A program made the position numbers and the translations under genes. Source: Mixophyes australis (taxonomy: Eukaryota > Chordata > Amphibia > Anura > Limnodynastidae). From it: DNA of 64,000 nucleotides. The notes beneath the pieces were generated by a model that did not search any database, had not been told where the DNA came from, and saw only the letters and a list, made by a program, of their open reading frames with translations. Positions 21,640 through 32,384 of the stretch are shown here, piece after piece; the first letter of the stretch is position 1, and each line of letters opens with the position of its first letter. The DNA is taken from contig JAVHZZ010000004.1 of NCBI GenBank assembly GCA_036250195.1, positions 250,102,028-250,166,027 on the forward strand, written 5' to 3'.

Positions 21640-22515
21640 ATACATACTTATGTAAACTTAACAAGAATAAAAGGACTGCCCATAAAGTCCAGTAAGTAAT
21701 CTCTCAGCTGAGCAGTTCTCTGTCTCTCTGCTACTAATCCCAATCTGCACATTAGTGCACTCAGCTCTCCTTGGTGGTCTAAAGAGCAGTGACATACCAT
21801 GGGTGGATGATTAGCATGCTAGTTCCATACGACAGGTTTTGCAAAACCTGCACCCATGTCCTACCAACAAACACAGTCCACATACCCAGCACACAATGGG
21901 ACTATAAAATCACTGACACATTCTCATGTACATCCAATGTGGTGTACACGATACAGTGTACAAGGTTCCCTGAGGGAACTACATTGGGGAGACCAAGCAG
22001 AAGCTGCAATCCAGGATGACTCTACACAAACACACAATAAAGAAGACTCTGGACACCACCGTGGATAAACACTTTTCTGGACCAGGACACAGTATGACAT
22101 ATTCAAAAATCTTAATACTGAAAGTTTTTTAAAAATTACAGGGAGAGAAAAATCTGGGAATTCAAGCCGATAAGAACATTCCAGTCATTGACTCAAGGAC
22201 TCACCCTAGCACCTGCATTTATGACCCACTACATGGACACACTTCACACCCCACAGCAGATTGACTCCAGATCTCTGAACTCCTAGGACTTTCACTCTTC
22301 CATCTGTACGGAAAACCTCAGTTTTATTAGTTTAGCTTATCTTTATGATGTATTCCCCCTTGCTTGATGTAACATCTCTTAAATGTTCTCCCTTTTCTCA
22401 GTCATTCATTTGTAAATTTGCCTGATGAAGGGGTCTCTGTGCTCTGAAAGCTAGCAAATATAAACATTTCTTTTAGTTAGCCAATAAAGGTATCACTCCT
22501 ATAATACTTTTGTCT
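21640..22515 (+). mobile_element. 5'-truncated Penelope-like element
   Basis: The plus strand carries the GIY-YIG nuclease end of a Penelope-like polyprotein (21,835-22,131) and then a 3' region with GCCTGATGAAGGGG...CTGAAAGCTAGCAAAT and AGTTAGCCAATAAAGGTATC (22,420-22,490), a typical Penelope 3' terminus. RT is missing, as is common for truncated copies. The downstream edge is near TTTTGTCTTTTATTGACAC at about 22,508. Confidence 0.75.
21835..22131 (+). pseudogene. Penelope GIY-YIG endonuclease remnant
   Basis: One frame gives CKTCTHV...FSCTSNVVYTIQCTRFPEG, the cysteine-rich stretch and first strand of the domain. In a second frame it continues as NYIGETKQKLQSRMTLHKH and then VDKHFSGPGHS, with the conserved Tyr-Ile-Gly, Arg and His residues. 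The frame change between them, near 21,980, inactivates the protein. In Penelope elements this nuclease nicks the target to prime reverse transcription. Confidence 0.75.
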
Positions 22516-23556
22516 TTTATTGACACAAAAGTATTCAACATCAGATAAGGTAGATGAGGAAAGGAAGGGTCAACATATTTTTCCTTCACAATTCTGTCAT
22601 TGTCTAGTTAGTTAATTAATAAAACAATGATAATACTATTAAAATCAATTCTGCCAGTATTTTGCCACATCTTCCCAGGAACCATTTTAATCTTTACCCT
22701 CCAGCACTAATGAATATATCCTATGATTCACTCAGTTTAGCTAGCCAATGATTTTTTTTACAAAGCGGAAGTTCTAATTGTATCAAAACAAACCAACAAA
22801 CTGTTGATATGATTATAGCGTGATAATTTCTGGTAATTGTGGTGCAACACATCCCTGCATCAAATGGGATTAAAAGGAATCTGTCTATAGGTCCGATGTG
22901 AGGTTAATATGTCTTCCTTTGGATATTCAACTTCTGTTTTTAGAAAAGCGGTATTAGATATTATCATATTGTGTATTAATGTTTTAGGTATCTGTGTAGT
23001 GTACATGTTTTCACAAGAAAGGAATTCATCACAACTCCCACATTATCCATATGCTGGTAATCTCACACAGATGTATAACATGTTATTTGTGATATCATTG
23101 TTGGGGGATGCAGACATTTATGTCCAGGAGAGTATTGGGAGATGTGCAAACAAGTCAGGTTTGCTGACAGTTATACTACCATGGCCAACAGACATGGAGA
23201 TACTACAGTGTGTCCTATCTTATTGCAGCGTTCAAAAGGATAGGAAGAAATATTACAGCAGTCTCTGTGTCTTTCATTCAGAATCACTGTTGGTTTACAA
23301 TACTGACTGTGACTGAATCAGTGTGGTAATTGCACGACAACTTGGATATATAAACTGACACTGATTCTGACTGAAAGACATGGTGAGAGCTGTGATATTC
23401 TCCTTCCTTTTATCTGAAAGGGAAACTTTTTTGCACTGGCTTAATTTAAATTGCTGAGTACTGGTGTGAGATTGGAGCCATCATCACAAGGACTTTGCAC
23501 GCAGCCAAAAACCACAATTATTAGACCCTTTTGATAACCGAATACAGAAACCTTAT
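22516..23556. other. AT-rich DNA without recognisable gene
   Basis: An open plus-strand frame of 135 codons at 22,909-23,316 has no motif I recognise and no coding-like composition. Nothing else is supported. Confidence 0.4.
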
Positions 23557-24290
23557 GGGCCTTATTCATCTTCAAAAGCAATGTGAACGCAACTTGCTTT
23601 TTAAGAAAAGGCACATAATTTTTACGCATGTACGCCCGTATTCAAATACAAGTGGATCTCAAGATATGTTTCCATTTGCATCTGGGTATAACTACGCTCT
23701 GGCTATACGTTACTTGCCGTATGTAGAAAGACAGAACACAGTGCAGGATATGCAGATGCATATGTGCAACATAAACGCCCATCCGAACGCATGCTACAAA
23801 AAATATTCTATAAAATAAATCTTCAACTCTTAATACTATCATCATTAATTAAAATATGTTTTTGTTTTTTTTAAAAATTGTATTTTATTTTAGCACTAAA
23901 TACATAAATTAGGATGTTCTTAATGCTTTCTGTACATACAGTTTTATAGTTTCTTTTACTTGCAAACACATGTTCTGGCATGTATAAATATGTGTAGTCA
24001 TCACTATCAGTCAGCACTTACATCTGCCCTGTGGCTAGTGCAAATGGTACAGCTAAAATACACATACGCTGAACATGGATCGTCCGCATCTACATAGAGA
24101 AGCCTTTACTGTACATTGCCTAAGTCCGTCCATCCCTTCCCTCCTCCATTCTTCCCTTCAAGCTGTAGGCAGTTGTAAGCGTCAGTTACGTCTTGCATGC
24201 AATTGCGTTCATTAGCGTAAGTCCCGTTCTGGCGCTTGCACAGTGCTGTTTCACGCAAGATATGCCATGCAAGAGGACTTACGACTCAAG
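23557..24290. mobile_element. Copy 1 of a 0.7-0.9 kb TIR element family (GGGCCTGATTCAT type)
   Basis: It starts GGGCCTTATTCATC and aligns in order with the elements at 58,033 and 61,295. Shared blocks include TATTCAAATACAAGTGGATCTCAA, the TATAACTACGCTCTG region, a (T)n-rich middle, CATCACTATCAGTCAGCACTTA and the final GCAAGATATGCCATGCAAG...GACTTAC. The right terminal repeat appears lost after GACTTACG (24,280). No transposase seen. Confidence 0.65.
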
Positions 24291-24333
24291 CATCTTACCA
24301 GTGGGGGTGACACATAGCTAACCATGCTCTTCG

Positions 24334-24990
24334 ATAGCCTATTATTATTATCTTTTATTTGTGAGGCACCACAAGGTTCCTCAGAGCTGTACATAGAGCA
24401 TAGGACAAAGCAACACGACATACAGGGCAGAACTAAAAAAAACAGGCGCACAGAGTAAAGAGGTAAAAGTGACTTGCAGAACAAAAAGGAAATAGTAAAG
24501 GGATGGAGGGAGGTGGGGAGTGAAGTAGCGGAGGCTGAACCTGTGCCCAGCAATGTGGGCGCCACTAACAGGATCAGGGCAGTGATGGAGTAGCAAAGGT
24601 AAAGGAGAAGAGAGACACGGGCAGGAGTGAAGTGTCGAGGTGTAGAAAAGAGGCTGGGAGAAGGCAAATGTAAGTACGAGGAGGACACAAGGATAAGAAG
24701 GCCCTGCTCAAGGGAGCTTACAATCTAGAGTAGAGATGAACAAGAGAAAATAGGTGCGGAGAAAGAATGAGGGTGAGGTATAGTACGGTTAGTGAAGAAG
24801 GATGGTGAAGAGGAGGGCAGGGGAGAGGTTAGATGGAGGAAGGGTAGAGCGTTTGAAGATTTGTAGGCTAGGGGATGATCTGATAGAATGAGGGAGAATG
24901 TTCCAGAGAAGAGAGGCAGCATGGGAAAAATCTTGAATGTGGGAATAAGACGTGGTGACCAGATGGGAGGTGAGGTGAAGTCTGCTTTAG
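24334..24990 (-). repeat. Purine-rich interspersed repeat, retroposon-like on the minus strand
   Basis: It begins with (ATT)n and TTTTATTTGTGAGGC, the reverse of a 3' tail with AATAAA-like and (AAT)n sequence. It then has a long G/A-rich body including CCCTGCTCAAGGGAGCTTAC and GGAGAATGTTCCAGAGAAGAG. I recognise the body as a dispersed frog-genome repeat; its class is unsure. Open frames on either strand here are by-products of the biased composition. Confidence 0.5.
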
Positions 24991-25274
24991 AAGAACCCTG
25001 GATCTACTTATCAGGATGCATTATCTTCAAAATTAACATTATTCAGAAATGTAATGTATCTTTTTATATATAAAACATTGCTATAGCTTCAATGTAAATA
25101 ACACTATGAAGGTTTTTACAGAAATTGTACTTAAGTGCAATAAGCCAAACAGACATTTGCTGACATTGTCTTATAGAAACATAGGACACAAGGAAGCAGC
25201 CAGAGTAGGGCATTGTCTGACAGATTACCGAAACAGAGGTAACAACATATAGTCAAATAAAGAGGTATGAAATA

Positions 25275-25300
25275 GATTTATATATATGTATGTATATATG

Positions 25301-25350
<50 letters not shown>

Positions 25351-25389
25351 ATATATGTTATATATATGTATGTATATATAAATATATAT
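25275..25389. repeat. TA-rich microsatellite, insertion site of the hAT transposon
   Basis: Runs of TA with TGTA interruptions. The last eight bases (25,382-25,389, ATATATAT) match the eight after the hAT right end. Confidence 0.9.
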
Positions 25390-25616
25390 TAGGGATGAGC
25401 GCACTCGGATTTTTGAAATCCGAGCCCACCCGAACGTTGCGGATCCGAGTCGGATCCGAGACAGATCCGGGTATTGGCGCCAAATTCAAAAGTGAAACTG
25501 AGGCTCTGACTCATAATCCCGTTGTCGGATCTCGCGATACTCGGATCCTATAAATTCCCCGCTAGTCGCCGCCATCTTCACTCGGGCATTGATCAGGGTA
25601 GAGGGAGGGTGTGTTA

Positions 25617-25762
25617 GGTGGTTCTCTGTGCTGTTTAGTTCTGTGCTGTTTAGTTCTGTGCTGTTTAGTTCTGTGCTGTTTAGTTCTGTGCTGTTTAGTG
25701 CTGTGCTGTGCTGTGCTGTTTAGTGCTGTGCTGTGCTGTGCTGTGCTGTGCTGTGCTGTGTT
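25617..25762 (+). repeat. 15-bp then 5-bp tandem repeat (CTGTGCTGTTTAGTT, CTGTG)
   Basis: Four perfect copies of TTCTGTGCTGTTTAG grade into CTGTG pentamers. It generates cysteine/leucine-rich frames that are not genes. Confidence 0.9.
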
Positions 25763-25984
25763 CTGCAGTATCAGTCCAGTGGTGCTGTGTGCTGTGCTCT
25801 GTCCTTCTGAGGTCAGTGGTGCTGCTGGGTCCTGTGCTGTGTCCTGTTCAGTCCAGTGGTGCTGTGTCCTGTGCTCTGTGCTTCTAAGGGCATAGTTATT
25901 TCCCCAATATTCCCCTGTGTTTAAAAAAATAAAAAAAAGTTATTTTAAAAAATACCAAAAACTACTTTAATATTTTTTAATTAC

Positions 25985-27292
25985 CACAAAATTTTCACAA
26001 CCAATCCTGCAGTATAAGCCCATTGGTACTGCAATATTACCAAGTTCACACATTCAGCAGTAAAAGTCCAGTGGTACTGCAATATTACAAAGTTTACACA
26101 TTCTGCAGTATCAGTCCAGTGGTGCTGTGTCCTGTGCTCTGTCCTGCTGAGTTCCGTAGTGCTGCTGGATCCTGTGCCGTGTCCTGTTCAGTCCAGTGGT
26201 GCTGTGTCCTGTGCTCTGTGCTTCTAAGGGCATAGTTTTTTCCCCATTATTCCCAAGTTTTTAAAAAATAAAAAAAAAGTAAAAAATAATAAAAAATTTA
26301 AAAAAAAAAAAATATATAATAATTATAACCAAATTTGCAAAACCAATCCAGCATTATAAGTCCATTGGTACTGCAATATTACCAAGTTCACACATTCTGC
26401 AGTATCAGTCCAGTGGTGCTGTGTCCTGTGCTCTGTCCTGCTGAGTTCCGTAGTGCTGCTGGGTCCTGTGCCGTGTCCTGTTCAGTCCAGTGGTGCTGTG
26501 TCCTGTGCTCTGTGCTTCTAAGGGCATAGTTATTTCCCCACTATTCCCAAGTTTTGTAAAAATAAAAAAAAAGTAAAAAAAAAGTAAAAAATTAAAAAAA
26601 ACAAATAAATATAATAATTATAACCAAATTTGCAAAACCAATCCAGCATTATAAGTCCATTGGTACTGCAATATTACCAAGTTCACACATTCTGCAGTAT
26701 CAGTCCAGTGGTGCTGTGTCCTGTGCTCTGTCCTGCTGAGTTCCGTAGTGCTGCTGGGTCCTGTGCCGTGTCCTGTTCAGTCCAGTGGTGCTGTGTCCTG
26801 TGCTCTGTGCTTCTAAGGGCATAGTTATTTCCCCACTATTCCCAAGTTTTGTAAAAATAAAAAAAAAGTAAAAAAAAAGTAAAAAATTAAAAAAAACAAA
26901 TAAATATAATAATTATAACCAAATTTGCAAAACCAATCCAGCATTATAAGTCCATTGGTACTGCAATATTACCAAGTTCACACATTCTGCAGTATCAGTC
27001 CAGTGGTGCTGTGTCCTGTGCTCTGTCCTGCTGAGTTCCGTAGTGCTGCTGGGTCCTGTGCCGTGTCCTGTTCAGTCCAGTGGTGCTGTGTCCTGTGCTC
27101 TGTGCTTCTAAGGGCATAGTTATTTCCCCACTATTCCCAAGTTTTGTAAAAATAAAAAAAAAGTAAAAAAAAAGTAAAAAATTAAAAAAAAAAAAATATA
27201 TAATAATTATAACCAAATTTGCAAAACCAATCCAGCAGTATAAGTCCATTGGTACTGCAATATTACCAAGTTCACACATTCTGCAGTATCTT
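25985..27292 (+). repeat. 295-bp tandem repeat array upstream of the hAT transposase
   Basis: Units begin AACCAAATTTGCAAAACC at 26,327, 26,622, 26,917 and 27,211 (last one partial); a diverged copy precedes them from about 25,985. The units at 26,327 and 26,622 appear near-identical over the compared stretch. Each has a GC-rich half (CTGTGTCCTGTGCTCTGTCC) and an A-rich half. The array ends 13 bp before the transposase ATG, so the promoter may lie within the array. Confidence 0.92.
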
Positions 27293-27304
27293 GTGCTACA
27301 TATA

Positions 27305-30301
27305 ATGGAGACCAAAAATTTGGAGGATAAAGTAGGGAAAGATCAAGACCCACTTCCTCCTAATGCTGAAGCTGCTGCCACTAGTCATGACATAGACGAT
27401 GAAATGCCATCAACGTCGTCTTCCAAGCCCGATGCCCAATCTCGTAGTACCGGGCATGTAAAATCCAAAAAGCCCAAGTTAAGAAAAAGTAGCAAAAAGA
27501 GAAACTTAAAATCATCTGAGGAGAAACGTAAAGTTGCCAATATGCCATTTACGACACGGAGTGGCAAGGAACGGCTTAGGCCCTGGCCCGTGTTCATGAC
27601 TAGTGGTTCAGCTTCACCCACGGATCTTAGCCCTCCTCCTCCTCCCCCCCCCTACAAAAAATTGAAGAGAGTTATGCTGTCAGCAACAAAACAGCAAACA
27701 ACTCTGCCTTCTAAAGAGAAATTATCACAAATCCCCAAGGCGAGTCCAAGCGTGTTGGTGGTTGTCAAGCCTGACCTTCCCATCACTGTACGGGAAGAGG
27801 TGGCTCGGGAGGAGGCTATTGATGATGTAGCTGGCGCTGTGGAGGAACTTGATGATGAGGATGGTGATGTGGTTATTGTAAATGAGGCACCAGGGGGGGA
27901 AACAGCTGATGTCCATGGGATGAAAAAGCCCATCGTCATGCCTGGTCAGAAGACCAAAAAATGCACCTCTTCGGTCTGGAGTTATTTTTATCCAAATCCA
28001 GACAACCAATGTATGGCAATATGTAGCTTATGTAAAGCTCAAATAAGCAGGGGTAAGGATCTTGCCCACCTAGGAACATCCTCCCTTATACGTCACCTGA
28101 ATAACCTTCATAGTTCAGTGGTTAGTTCAGGAACTGGGGCTAGGACCCTCATCGGTACAGGGACACCTAAATCCCGTGGTCCAGTTGGATACACACCAGC
28201 AACACCCTCCTCGTCAACTTCCTCCACAATCTCCATCAGATTCAGTCCTGCAGCCCAAGTCAGCAGCCAGACTGAGTCCTCCTCAATACGGGATTCATCC
28301 GAGGAATCCTGCAGCGGTACGCCTACTACTGCCACTGCTGCTGTTGCTGCTGTTAGTCGGTCATCTTCCCAGAGGGGAAGTCGTAAGACCGCTAAGTCTT
28401 TCACCAAACAATTGACCGTCCAACAGTCGTTTGCCATGACCACCAAATACGATAGTAGTCACCCTATTGCAAAGCGTATAACTGCGGCTGTAACTGCAAT
28501 GTTGGTGTTAGACGTGCGCCCGGTGTCCGCCATCAGTGGAGTGGGATTTAGAGGGTTGATGGAGGTATTGTGTCCCCGGTACCAAATCCCCTCGAGATTC
28601 CACTTCACTAGGCAGGCGATACCAAAAATGTACAGAGAAGTACGATCAAGTGTCCTCAGTGCTCTTAAAAATGCGGTTGTACCCACTGTCCACTTAACCA
28701 CGGACATGTGGACAAGTGGTTCTGGGCAAACGAAGGACTATATGACTGTGACAGCCCACTGGGTTGATGCATCCCCTTCCGCAGCAACAGCAACAGCTGC
28801 ATCAGTAGCAGCATCTACAAAATGGCTGCTCATGCAAAGGCAGGCAACATTGTGCATTACAGGCTTTAATAAGAGGCACAACGCTGACAACATATTAGAG
28901 AAAATGAGGGAAATTATCTCCCAGTGGCTTACCCCACTTAGACTCTCATGGGGATTTGTGGTGTCAGACAATGCCAGTAACATTGTGCGGGCATTAAATA
29001 TGGGCAATTTCCAGCACGTCCCATGTTTTGCCCACACCATTAATTTGGTGGTGCAGCATTACCTCAAGAGTGACAGGGGTGTGCAGGAGATGCTTGCGGT
29101 GGCCCGCAAAATTGCTGGACACTTTCGGCATTCAGCCAGTGCCTACCGCAGACTAGAGGCACATCAAAAAAGCTTGAACCTGCCCTGCCATCACCTCAAA
29201 CAAGAGGTTGTGACGCGCTGGAACTCCACCCTCTATATGCTGCAGAGGATGGAGGAGCAGCAAAAGGCCATTCAGGCCTACACAGCCACCTACGACATAG
29301 GCAAAGGAGTGGGGATGCGCCTGAGTCAAGCGCAGTGGAGACTGATTTCCGTGTTGTGCAAGGTTCTGCAGCCATTTGAACTTGCCACACGAGAAGTCAG
29401 TTCCGACACTGCCAGCTTGAGTCAGGTCATTCCCCTGATCAGGCTGTTGCAGAAGCAGCTGGAGAAAGTGAGGGAGGAGCTGGTAAGCCATTGCGATTAC
29501 ACCAAGCATGTAGCTCTTGTGGATGTAGCCCTTCGTACGCTTTGCCAGGATCCGAGGGTGGTCACTCTTTTAAAGTCAGAGGAATACATTCTGGCCACCG
29601 TGCTCGATCCTCGGTTTAAAGCGTATGTTGTGTCTCTGTTTCCGGCGGACACAAGTCTACAGCGGTGCAAAGACCTGCTGGTCAGGAGATTGTCCTCTGA
29701 AGAGGACCGTGACATGCCAACAGCTCCACCCTCATTTTCTTCCACATCTATGGCTGCGAGGAAAAAGCTCAGTTTTCCCAAAAGAGGCACTGGCGGGGAT
29801 GCTGATAACATCTGGTCCGGACTGAAGGACCTGCCAACCATTGCAGACATGTCTACTCTCGCTGCATTGGATGCTGTGACAATAGAAAAAATTGTGGATG
29901 ATTACTTTGCTGACACCATCCAAGTAGACATGTCAGACAGTCCATATTGTTACTGGCAGGAAAAAAAGGCAGTTTGGAAGCCCCTGTACAAACTGGCTCT
30001 ATTTTACCTGAGTTGTCCCCCCTCCAGTGTGTACTCGGAAAGAGTTTTTAGTGCAGCGGGGAACCTGGTCAGTGAGCGGCGAAGGAGGTTGCTTCCTCAC
30101 AACGTTGAAAAAATGATGTTTATAAAAATGAATAATCAATTCCTCAATGAAGTACAGCACTGCCCTCCAGATACTACAGAGGGACCTGTGGTTGTGGAGT
30201 CCAGCGGGGACGAATTGATAATGTGTGATGAGGAGGAAGTACACACTGTAGGGGGAGAGGAATCAGAGGTTGAGGATGAGGACGACATCTTGCCTCAGTA
30301 G
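27305..30301 (+). CDS. hAT transposase, BED finger plus hATC dimerisation domain, apparently intact
   Basis: This 998-codon uninterrupted frame encodes a cut-and-paste DNA transposase acting in the nucleus. I chose ATG 27,305 over in-frame GTG 27,293. Residues 1-230 are low-complexity and basic/acidic (KSKKPKLRKSSKKR, a likely nuclear signal; PPPPPPP; EELDDEDGD). A BED zinc finger follows with C240, C243, H264 and H269 (CSLC...HLNNLH). The RNase H-like core has D467 (TTDMWTS), D555 (VSDNASN) and E912 (SERVFS), the hAT catalytic triad, with a helical insertion between them and CFAHTINL after the second Asp. The C-terminal dimerisation block is LSCPPSSVYSERVFSAAGNLV. The tail is acidic. The length fits ZBED/Ac-type transposases. 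No stop or shift is seen, unlike all other coding traces here. A domesticated host gene is less likely because both element ends flank it. Confidence 0.92.
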   Translation: METKNLEDKVGKDQDPLPPNAEAAATSHDIDDEMPSTSSSKPDAQSRSTGHVKSKKPKLRKSSKKRNLKSSEEKRKVANMPFTTRSGKERLRPWPVFMTSGSASPTDLSPPPPPPPYKKLKRVMLSATKQQTTLPSKEKLSQIPKASPSVLVVVKPDLPITVREEVAREEAIDDVAGAVEELDDEDGDVVIVNEAPGGETADVHGMKKPIVMPGQKTKKCTSSVWSYFYPNPDNQCMAICSLCKAQISRGKDLAHLGTSSLIRHLNNLHSSVVSSGTGARTLIGTGTPKSRGPVGYTPATPSSSTSSTISIRFSPAAQVSSQTESSSIRDSSEESCSGTPTTATAAVAAVSRSSSQRGSRKTAKSFTKQLTVQQSFAMTTKYDSSHPIAKRITAAVTAMLVLDVRPVSAISGVGFRGLMEVLCPRYQIPSRFHFTRQAIPKMYREVRSSVLSALKNAVVPTVHLTTDMWTSGSGQTKDYMTVTAHWVDASPSAATATAASVAASTKWLLMQRQATLCITGFNKRHNADNILEKMREIISQWLTPLRLSWGFVVSDNASNIVRALNMGNFQHVPCFAHTINLVVQHYLKSDRGVQEMLAVARKIAGHFRHSASAYRRLEAHQKSLNLPCHHLKQEVVTRWNSTLYMLQRMEEQQKAIQAYTATYDIGKGVGMRLSQAQWRLISVLCKVLQPFELATREVSSDTASLSQVIPLIRLLQKQLEKVREELVSHCDYTKHVALVDVALRTLCQDPRVVTLLKSEEYILATVLDPRFKAYVVSLFPADTSLQRCKDLLVRRLSSEEDRDMPTAPPSFSSTSMAARKKLSFPKRGTGGDADNIWSGLKDLPTIADMSTLAALDAVTIEKIVDDYFADTIQVDMSDSPYCYWQEKKAVWKPLYKLALFYLSCPPSSVYSERVFSAAGNLVSERRRRLLPHNVEKMMFIKMNNQFLNEVQHCPPDTTEGPVVVESSGDELIMCDEEEVHTVGGEESEVEDEDDILPQ

Positions 30302-30788
30302 AGCCTGTTTAGTCTGTCTGTACAGGGAGAGATGAATAGCTTTTTTGGTGTGGGGGCCCAAACAAACCAATGATTTCAGTCAAAGTTGTTTGGTAGGCCC
30401 TGTCGCTGAAATGATTTGTGTGTTAAAGTGTGCATGTCCTATTTCAACAGCAGACCTCTCAACTGCAGCTCATCCCTCCTCTGCGGGGATAATGTCTCCT
30501 GTGCTCTGACACGTCACTCTGTGTACTCTCAGCCTCAGGATCTGACACTACAGCTACCATGCCTCTTGTAGCAGCCCTCACTCCAGGGCCTCTTCCATGT
30601 GCAGTGTCCCCCTCTCTCTTGGGTTCACTATAGTGGCATGGAGTTCTCCCCCTCATCCAGGGCACACATTCCTTGCCCTGGCTCAGTCACCACGCTCAGA
30701 CTTCCAGGCAATGCTGGGGGAGCCTGGGAGCTTCCACCCCAGGTCCCCAGCTACAACTCTCCTCTCCTGTGTCTTCTCTCTCTTTCTG
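30302..30788 (+). other. hAT transposon 3' region between gene and arrays
   Basis: Non-coding sequence with no hairpin or polyadenylation signal that stands out. It is C/T-rich from about 30,460 to 30,790. Confidence 0.5.
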
Positions 30789-32190
30789 ACACTTTAAAGA
30801 TCGTGCCTTTAAATGAAAAAGTCAGTCTTCATTGCACGACTATGTGCAACAGGGACATTTTTTTGGGTTTACAAAGTCAAACAATAACACTACGACCCTG
30901 TCTGTCTGGGGTCTGTCAATGACGAATTGTCTGGAGCATGTTTGGAGGAGGTATTGTGGCCCCGGTATCAAATTGGGTACCGGGGCCACCCCACTATGCA
31001 GTCCAGATACTTGTTTGGTGGAATTCCGACACGTGGAGGGTTTTTAAATTATATTGTGGCCTCGGTACCAAATTGTGTACCGGGGCCACCACACTACGCA
31101 GTCAAGATACTTGTTTGGTGGAATTCAGACCAGTTGAGGGTTTTATTATTATATTGTGTGGACCACTCTATCTATACCACCACACTACAACTCTATACCA
31201 CTCTATTTCCTACTTTAATTCTATTTAATTCTATTTCCTACTTTAATTCTATTACTAATTAATTACCATAAAGAGGAACAAAAAAAACCAATTTTACCCA
31301 AAGTATAATATGACTTAGACTTACAAACACTACACTTTAAAGATCGTGCCTTTAAATGAAAAAGTCATTCTTCATTGCACGACTATGTGCAACAGGGACA
31401 TTTTTTTGGGTTTACAAAGTCAAACAATAACACTACGACCCTGTCTGTCTGGGGTCTGTCAATGACGAATTGTCTGGAGCATGTTTGGAGGAGGTATTGT
31501 GGCCCCGGTATCAAATTGGGTACCGGGGCCACCCCACTATGCAGTCCAGATACTTGTTTGGTGGAATTCCGACACGTGGAGGGTTTTTAAATTATATTGT
31601 GGCCTCGGTACCAAATTGTGTACCGGGGCCACCACACTACGCAGTCAAGATACTTGTTTGGTGGAATTCAGACCAGTTGAGGGTTTTATTATTATATTGT
31701 GTGGACCACTCTATACCACCACACTACAACTCTATACCACTCTATTTCCTACTTTAATTCTATTTAATTCTATTTCCTACTTTAATTCTATTACTAATTA
31801 ATTACCATAAAGAGGAACAAAAAAAACCAATTTTACCCAAAGTATAATATGACTTAGACTTACAAACACTACACTTTAAAGATCGTGCCTTTAAATGAAA
31901 AAGTCAGTCTTCATTGCACGACTATGTGCAACAGGGACATTTTTTTGGGTTTACAAAGTCAAACAATAACACTACGACCCTGTCTGTCTGGGGTCTGTCA
32001 ATGACGAATTGTCTGGAGCATGTTTGGAGGAGGTATTGTGGCCCCGGTATCAAATTGGGTACCGGGGCCACCCCACTATGCAGTCCAGATACTTGTTTGG
32101 TGGAATTCCGACACGTGGAGGGTTTTTAAATTATATTGTGGCCTCGGTACCAAATTGTGTACCGGGGCCACCACACTACGCAGTCAAGAT
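30789..32190 (+). repeat. About 540-bp tandem repeat, 2.6 copies
   Basis: Units start ACACTTTAAAGATCGTGCC at 30,789, 31,332 and 31,871; the third stops near 32,190. Each unit contains two related sub-repeats of about 110 bp with TATTGTGGCCCCGGTA...ACCGGGGCCACC, whose GGTACCGGGGCC parts are palindromic. Copies are almost identical, with a small indel near 31,170/31,713. The repeated 71- to 116-codon frames are by-products. Confidence 0.92.
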
Positions 32191-32384
32191 AGATAGATGC
32201 GTATTGCGTATCATAGATAAAGTACATTCAGTGGTGTGGGGCAAATTGAAAAATATTCCAAATGCACTGACATTATCAAAAACAAGAGGTTGTCACACGC
32301 TAAAACTCCAACATGTATATGATGGAGAGGATGGAGGAGCAGCCGTATGTGTAGTGTAATGCAGATCTGTTGAAGGTTTTTTAT

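Noticed and set aside
22909..23316. 135-codon plus-strand frame
   Set aside because: No recognisable motif, no splice or promoter context, composition like the flanks.
25611..27119. Series of 64-94 codon frames rich in Cys, Val and Leu
   Set aside because: They repeat with the 295-bp and 15-bp arrays inside the hAT element and are repeat by-products.
30832..32359. Repeated 71-116 codon frames
   Set aside because: They recur exactly with the 540-bp unit; no motif and no independent support.
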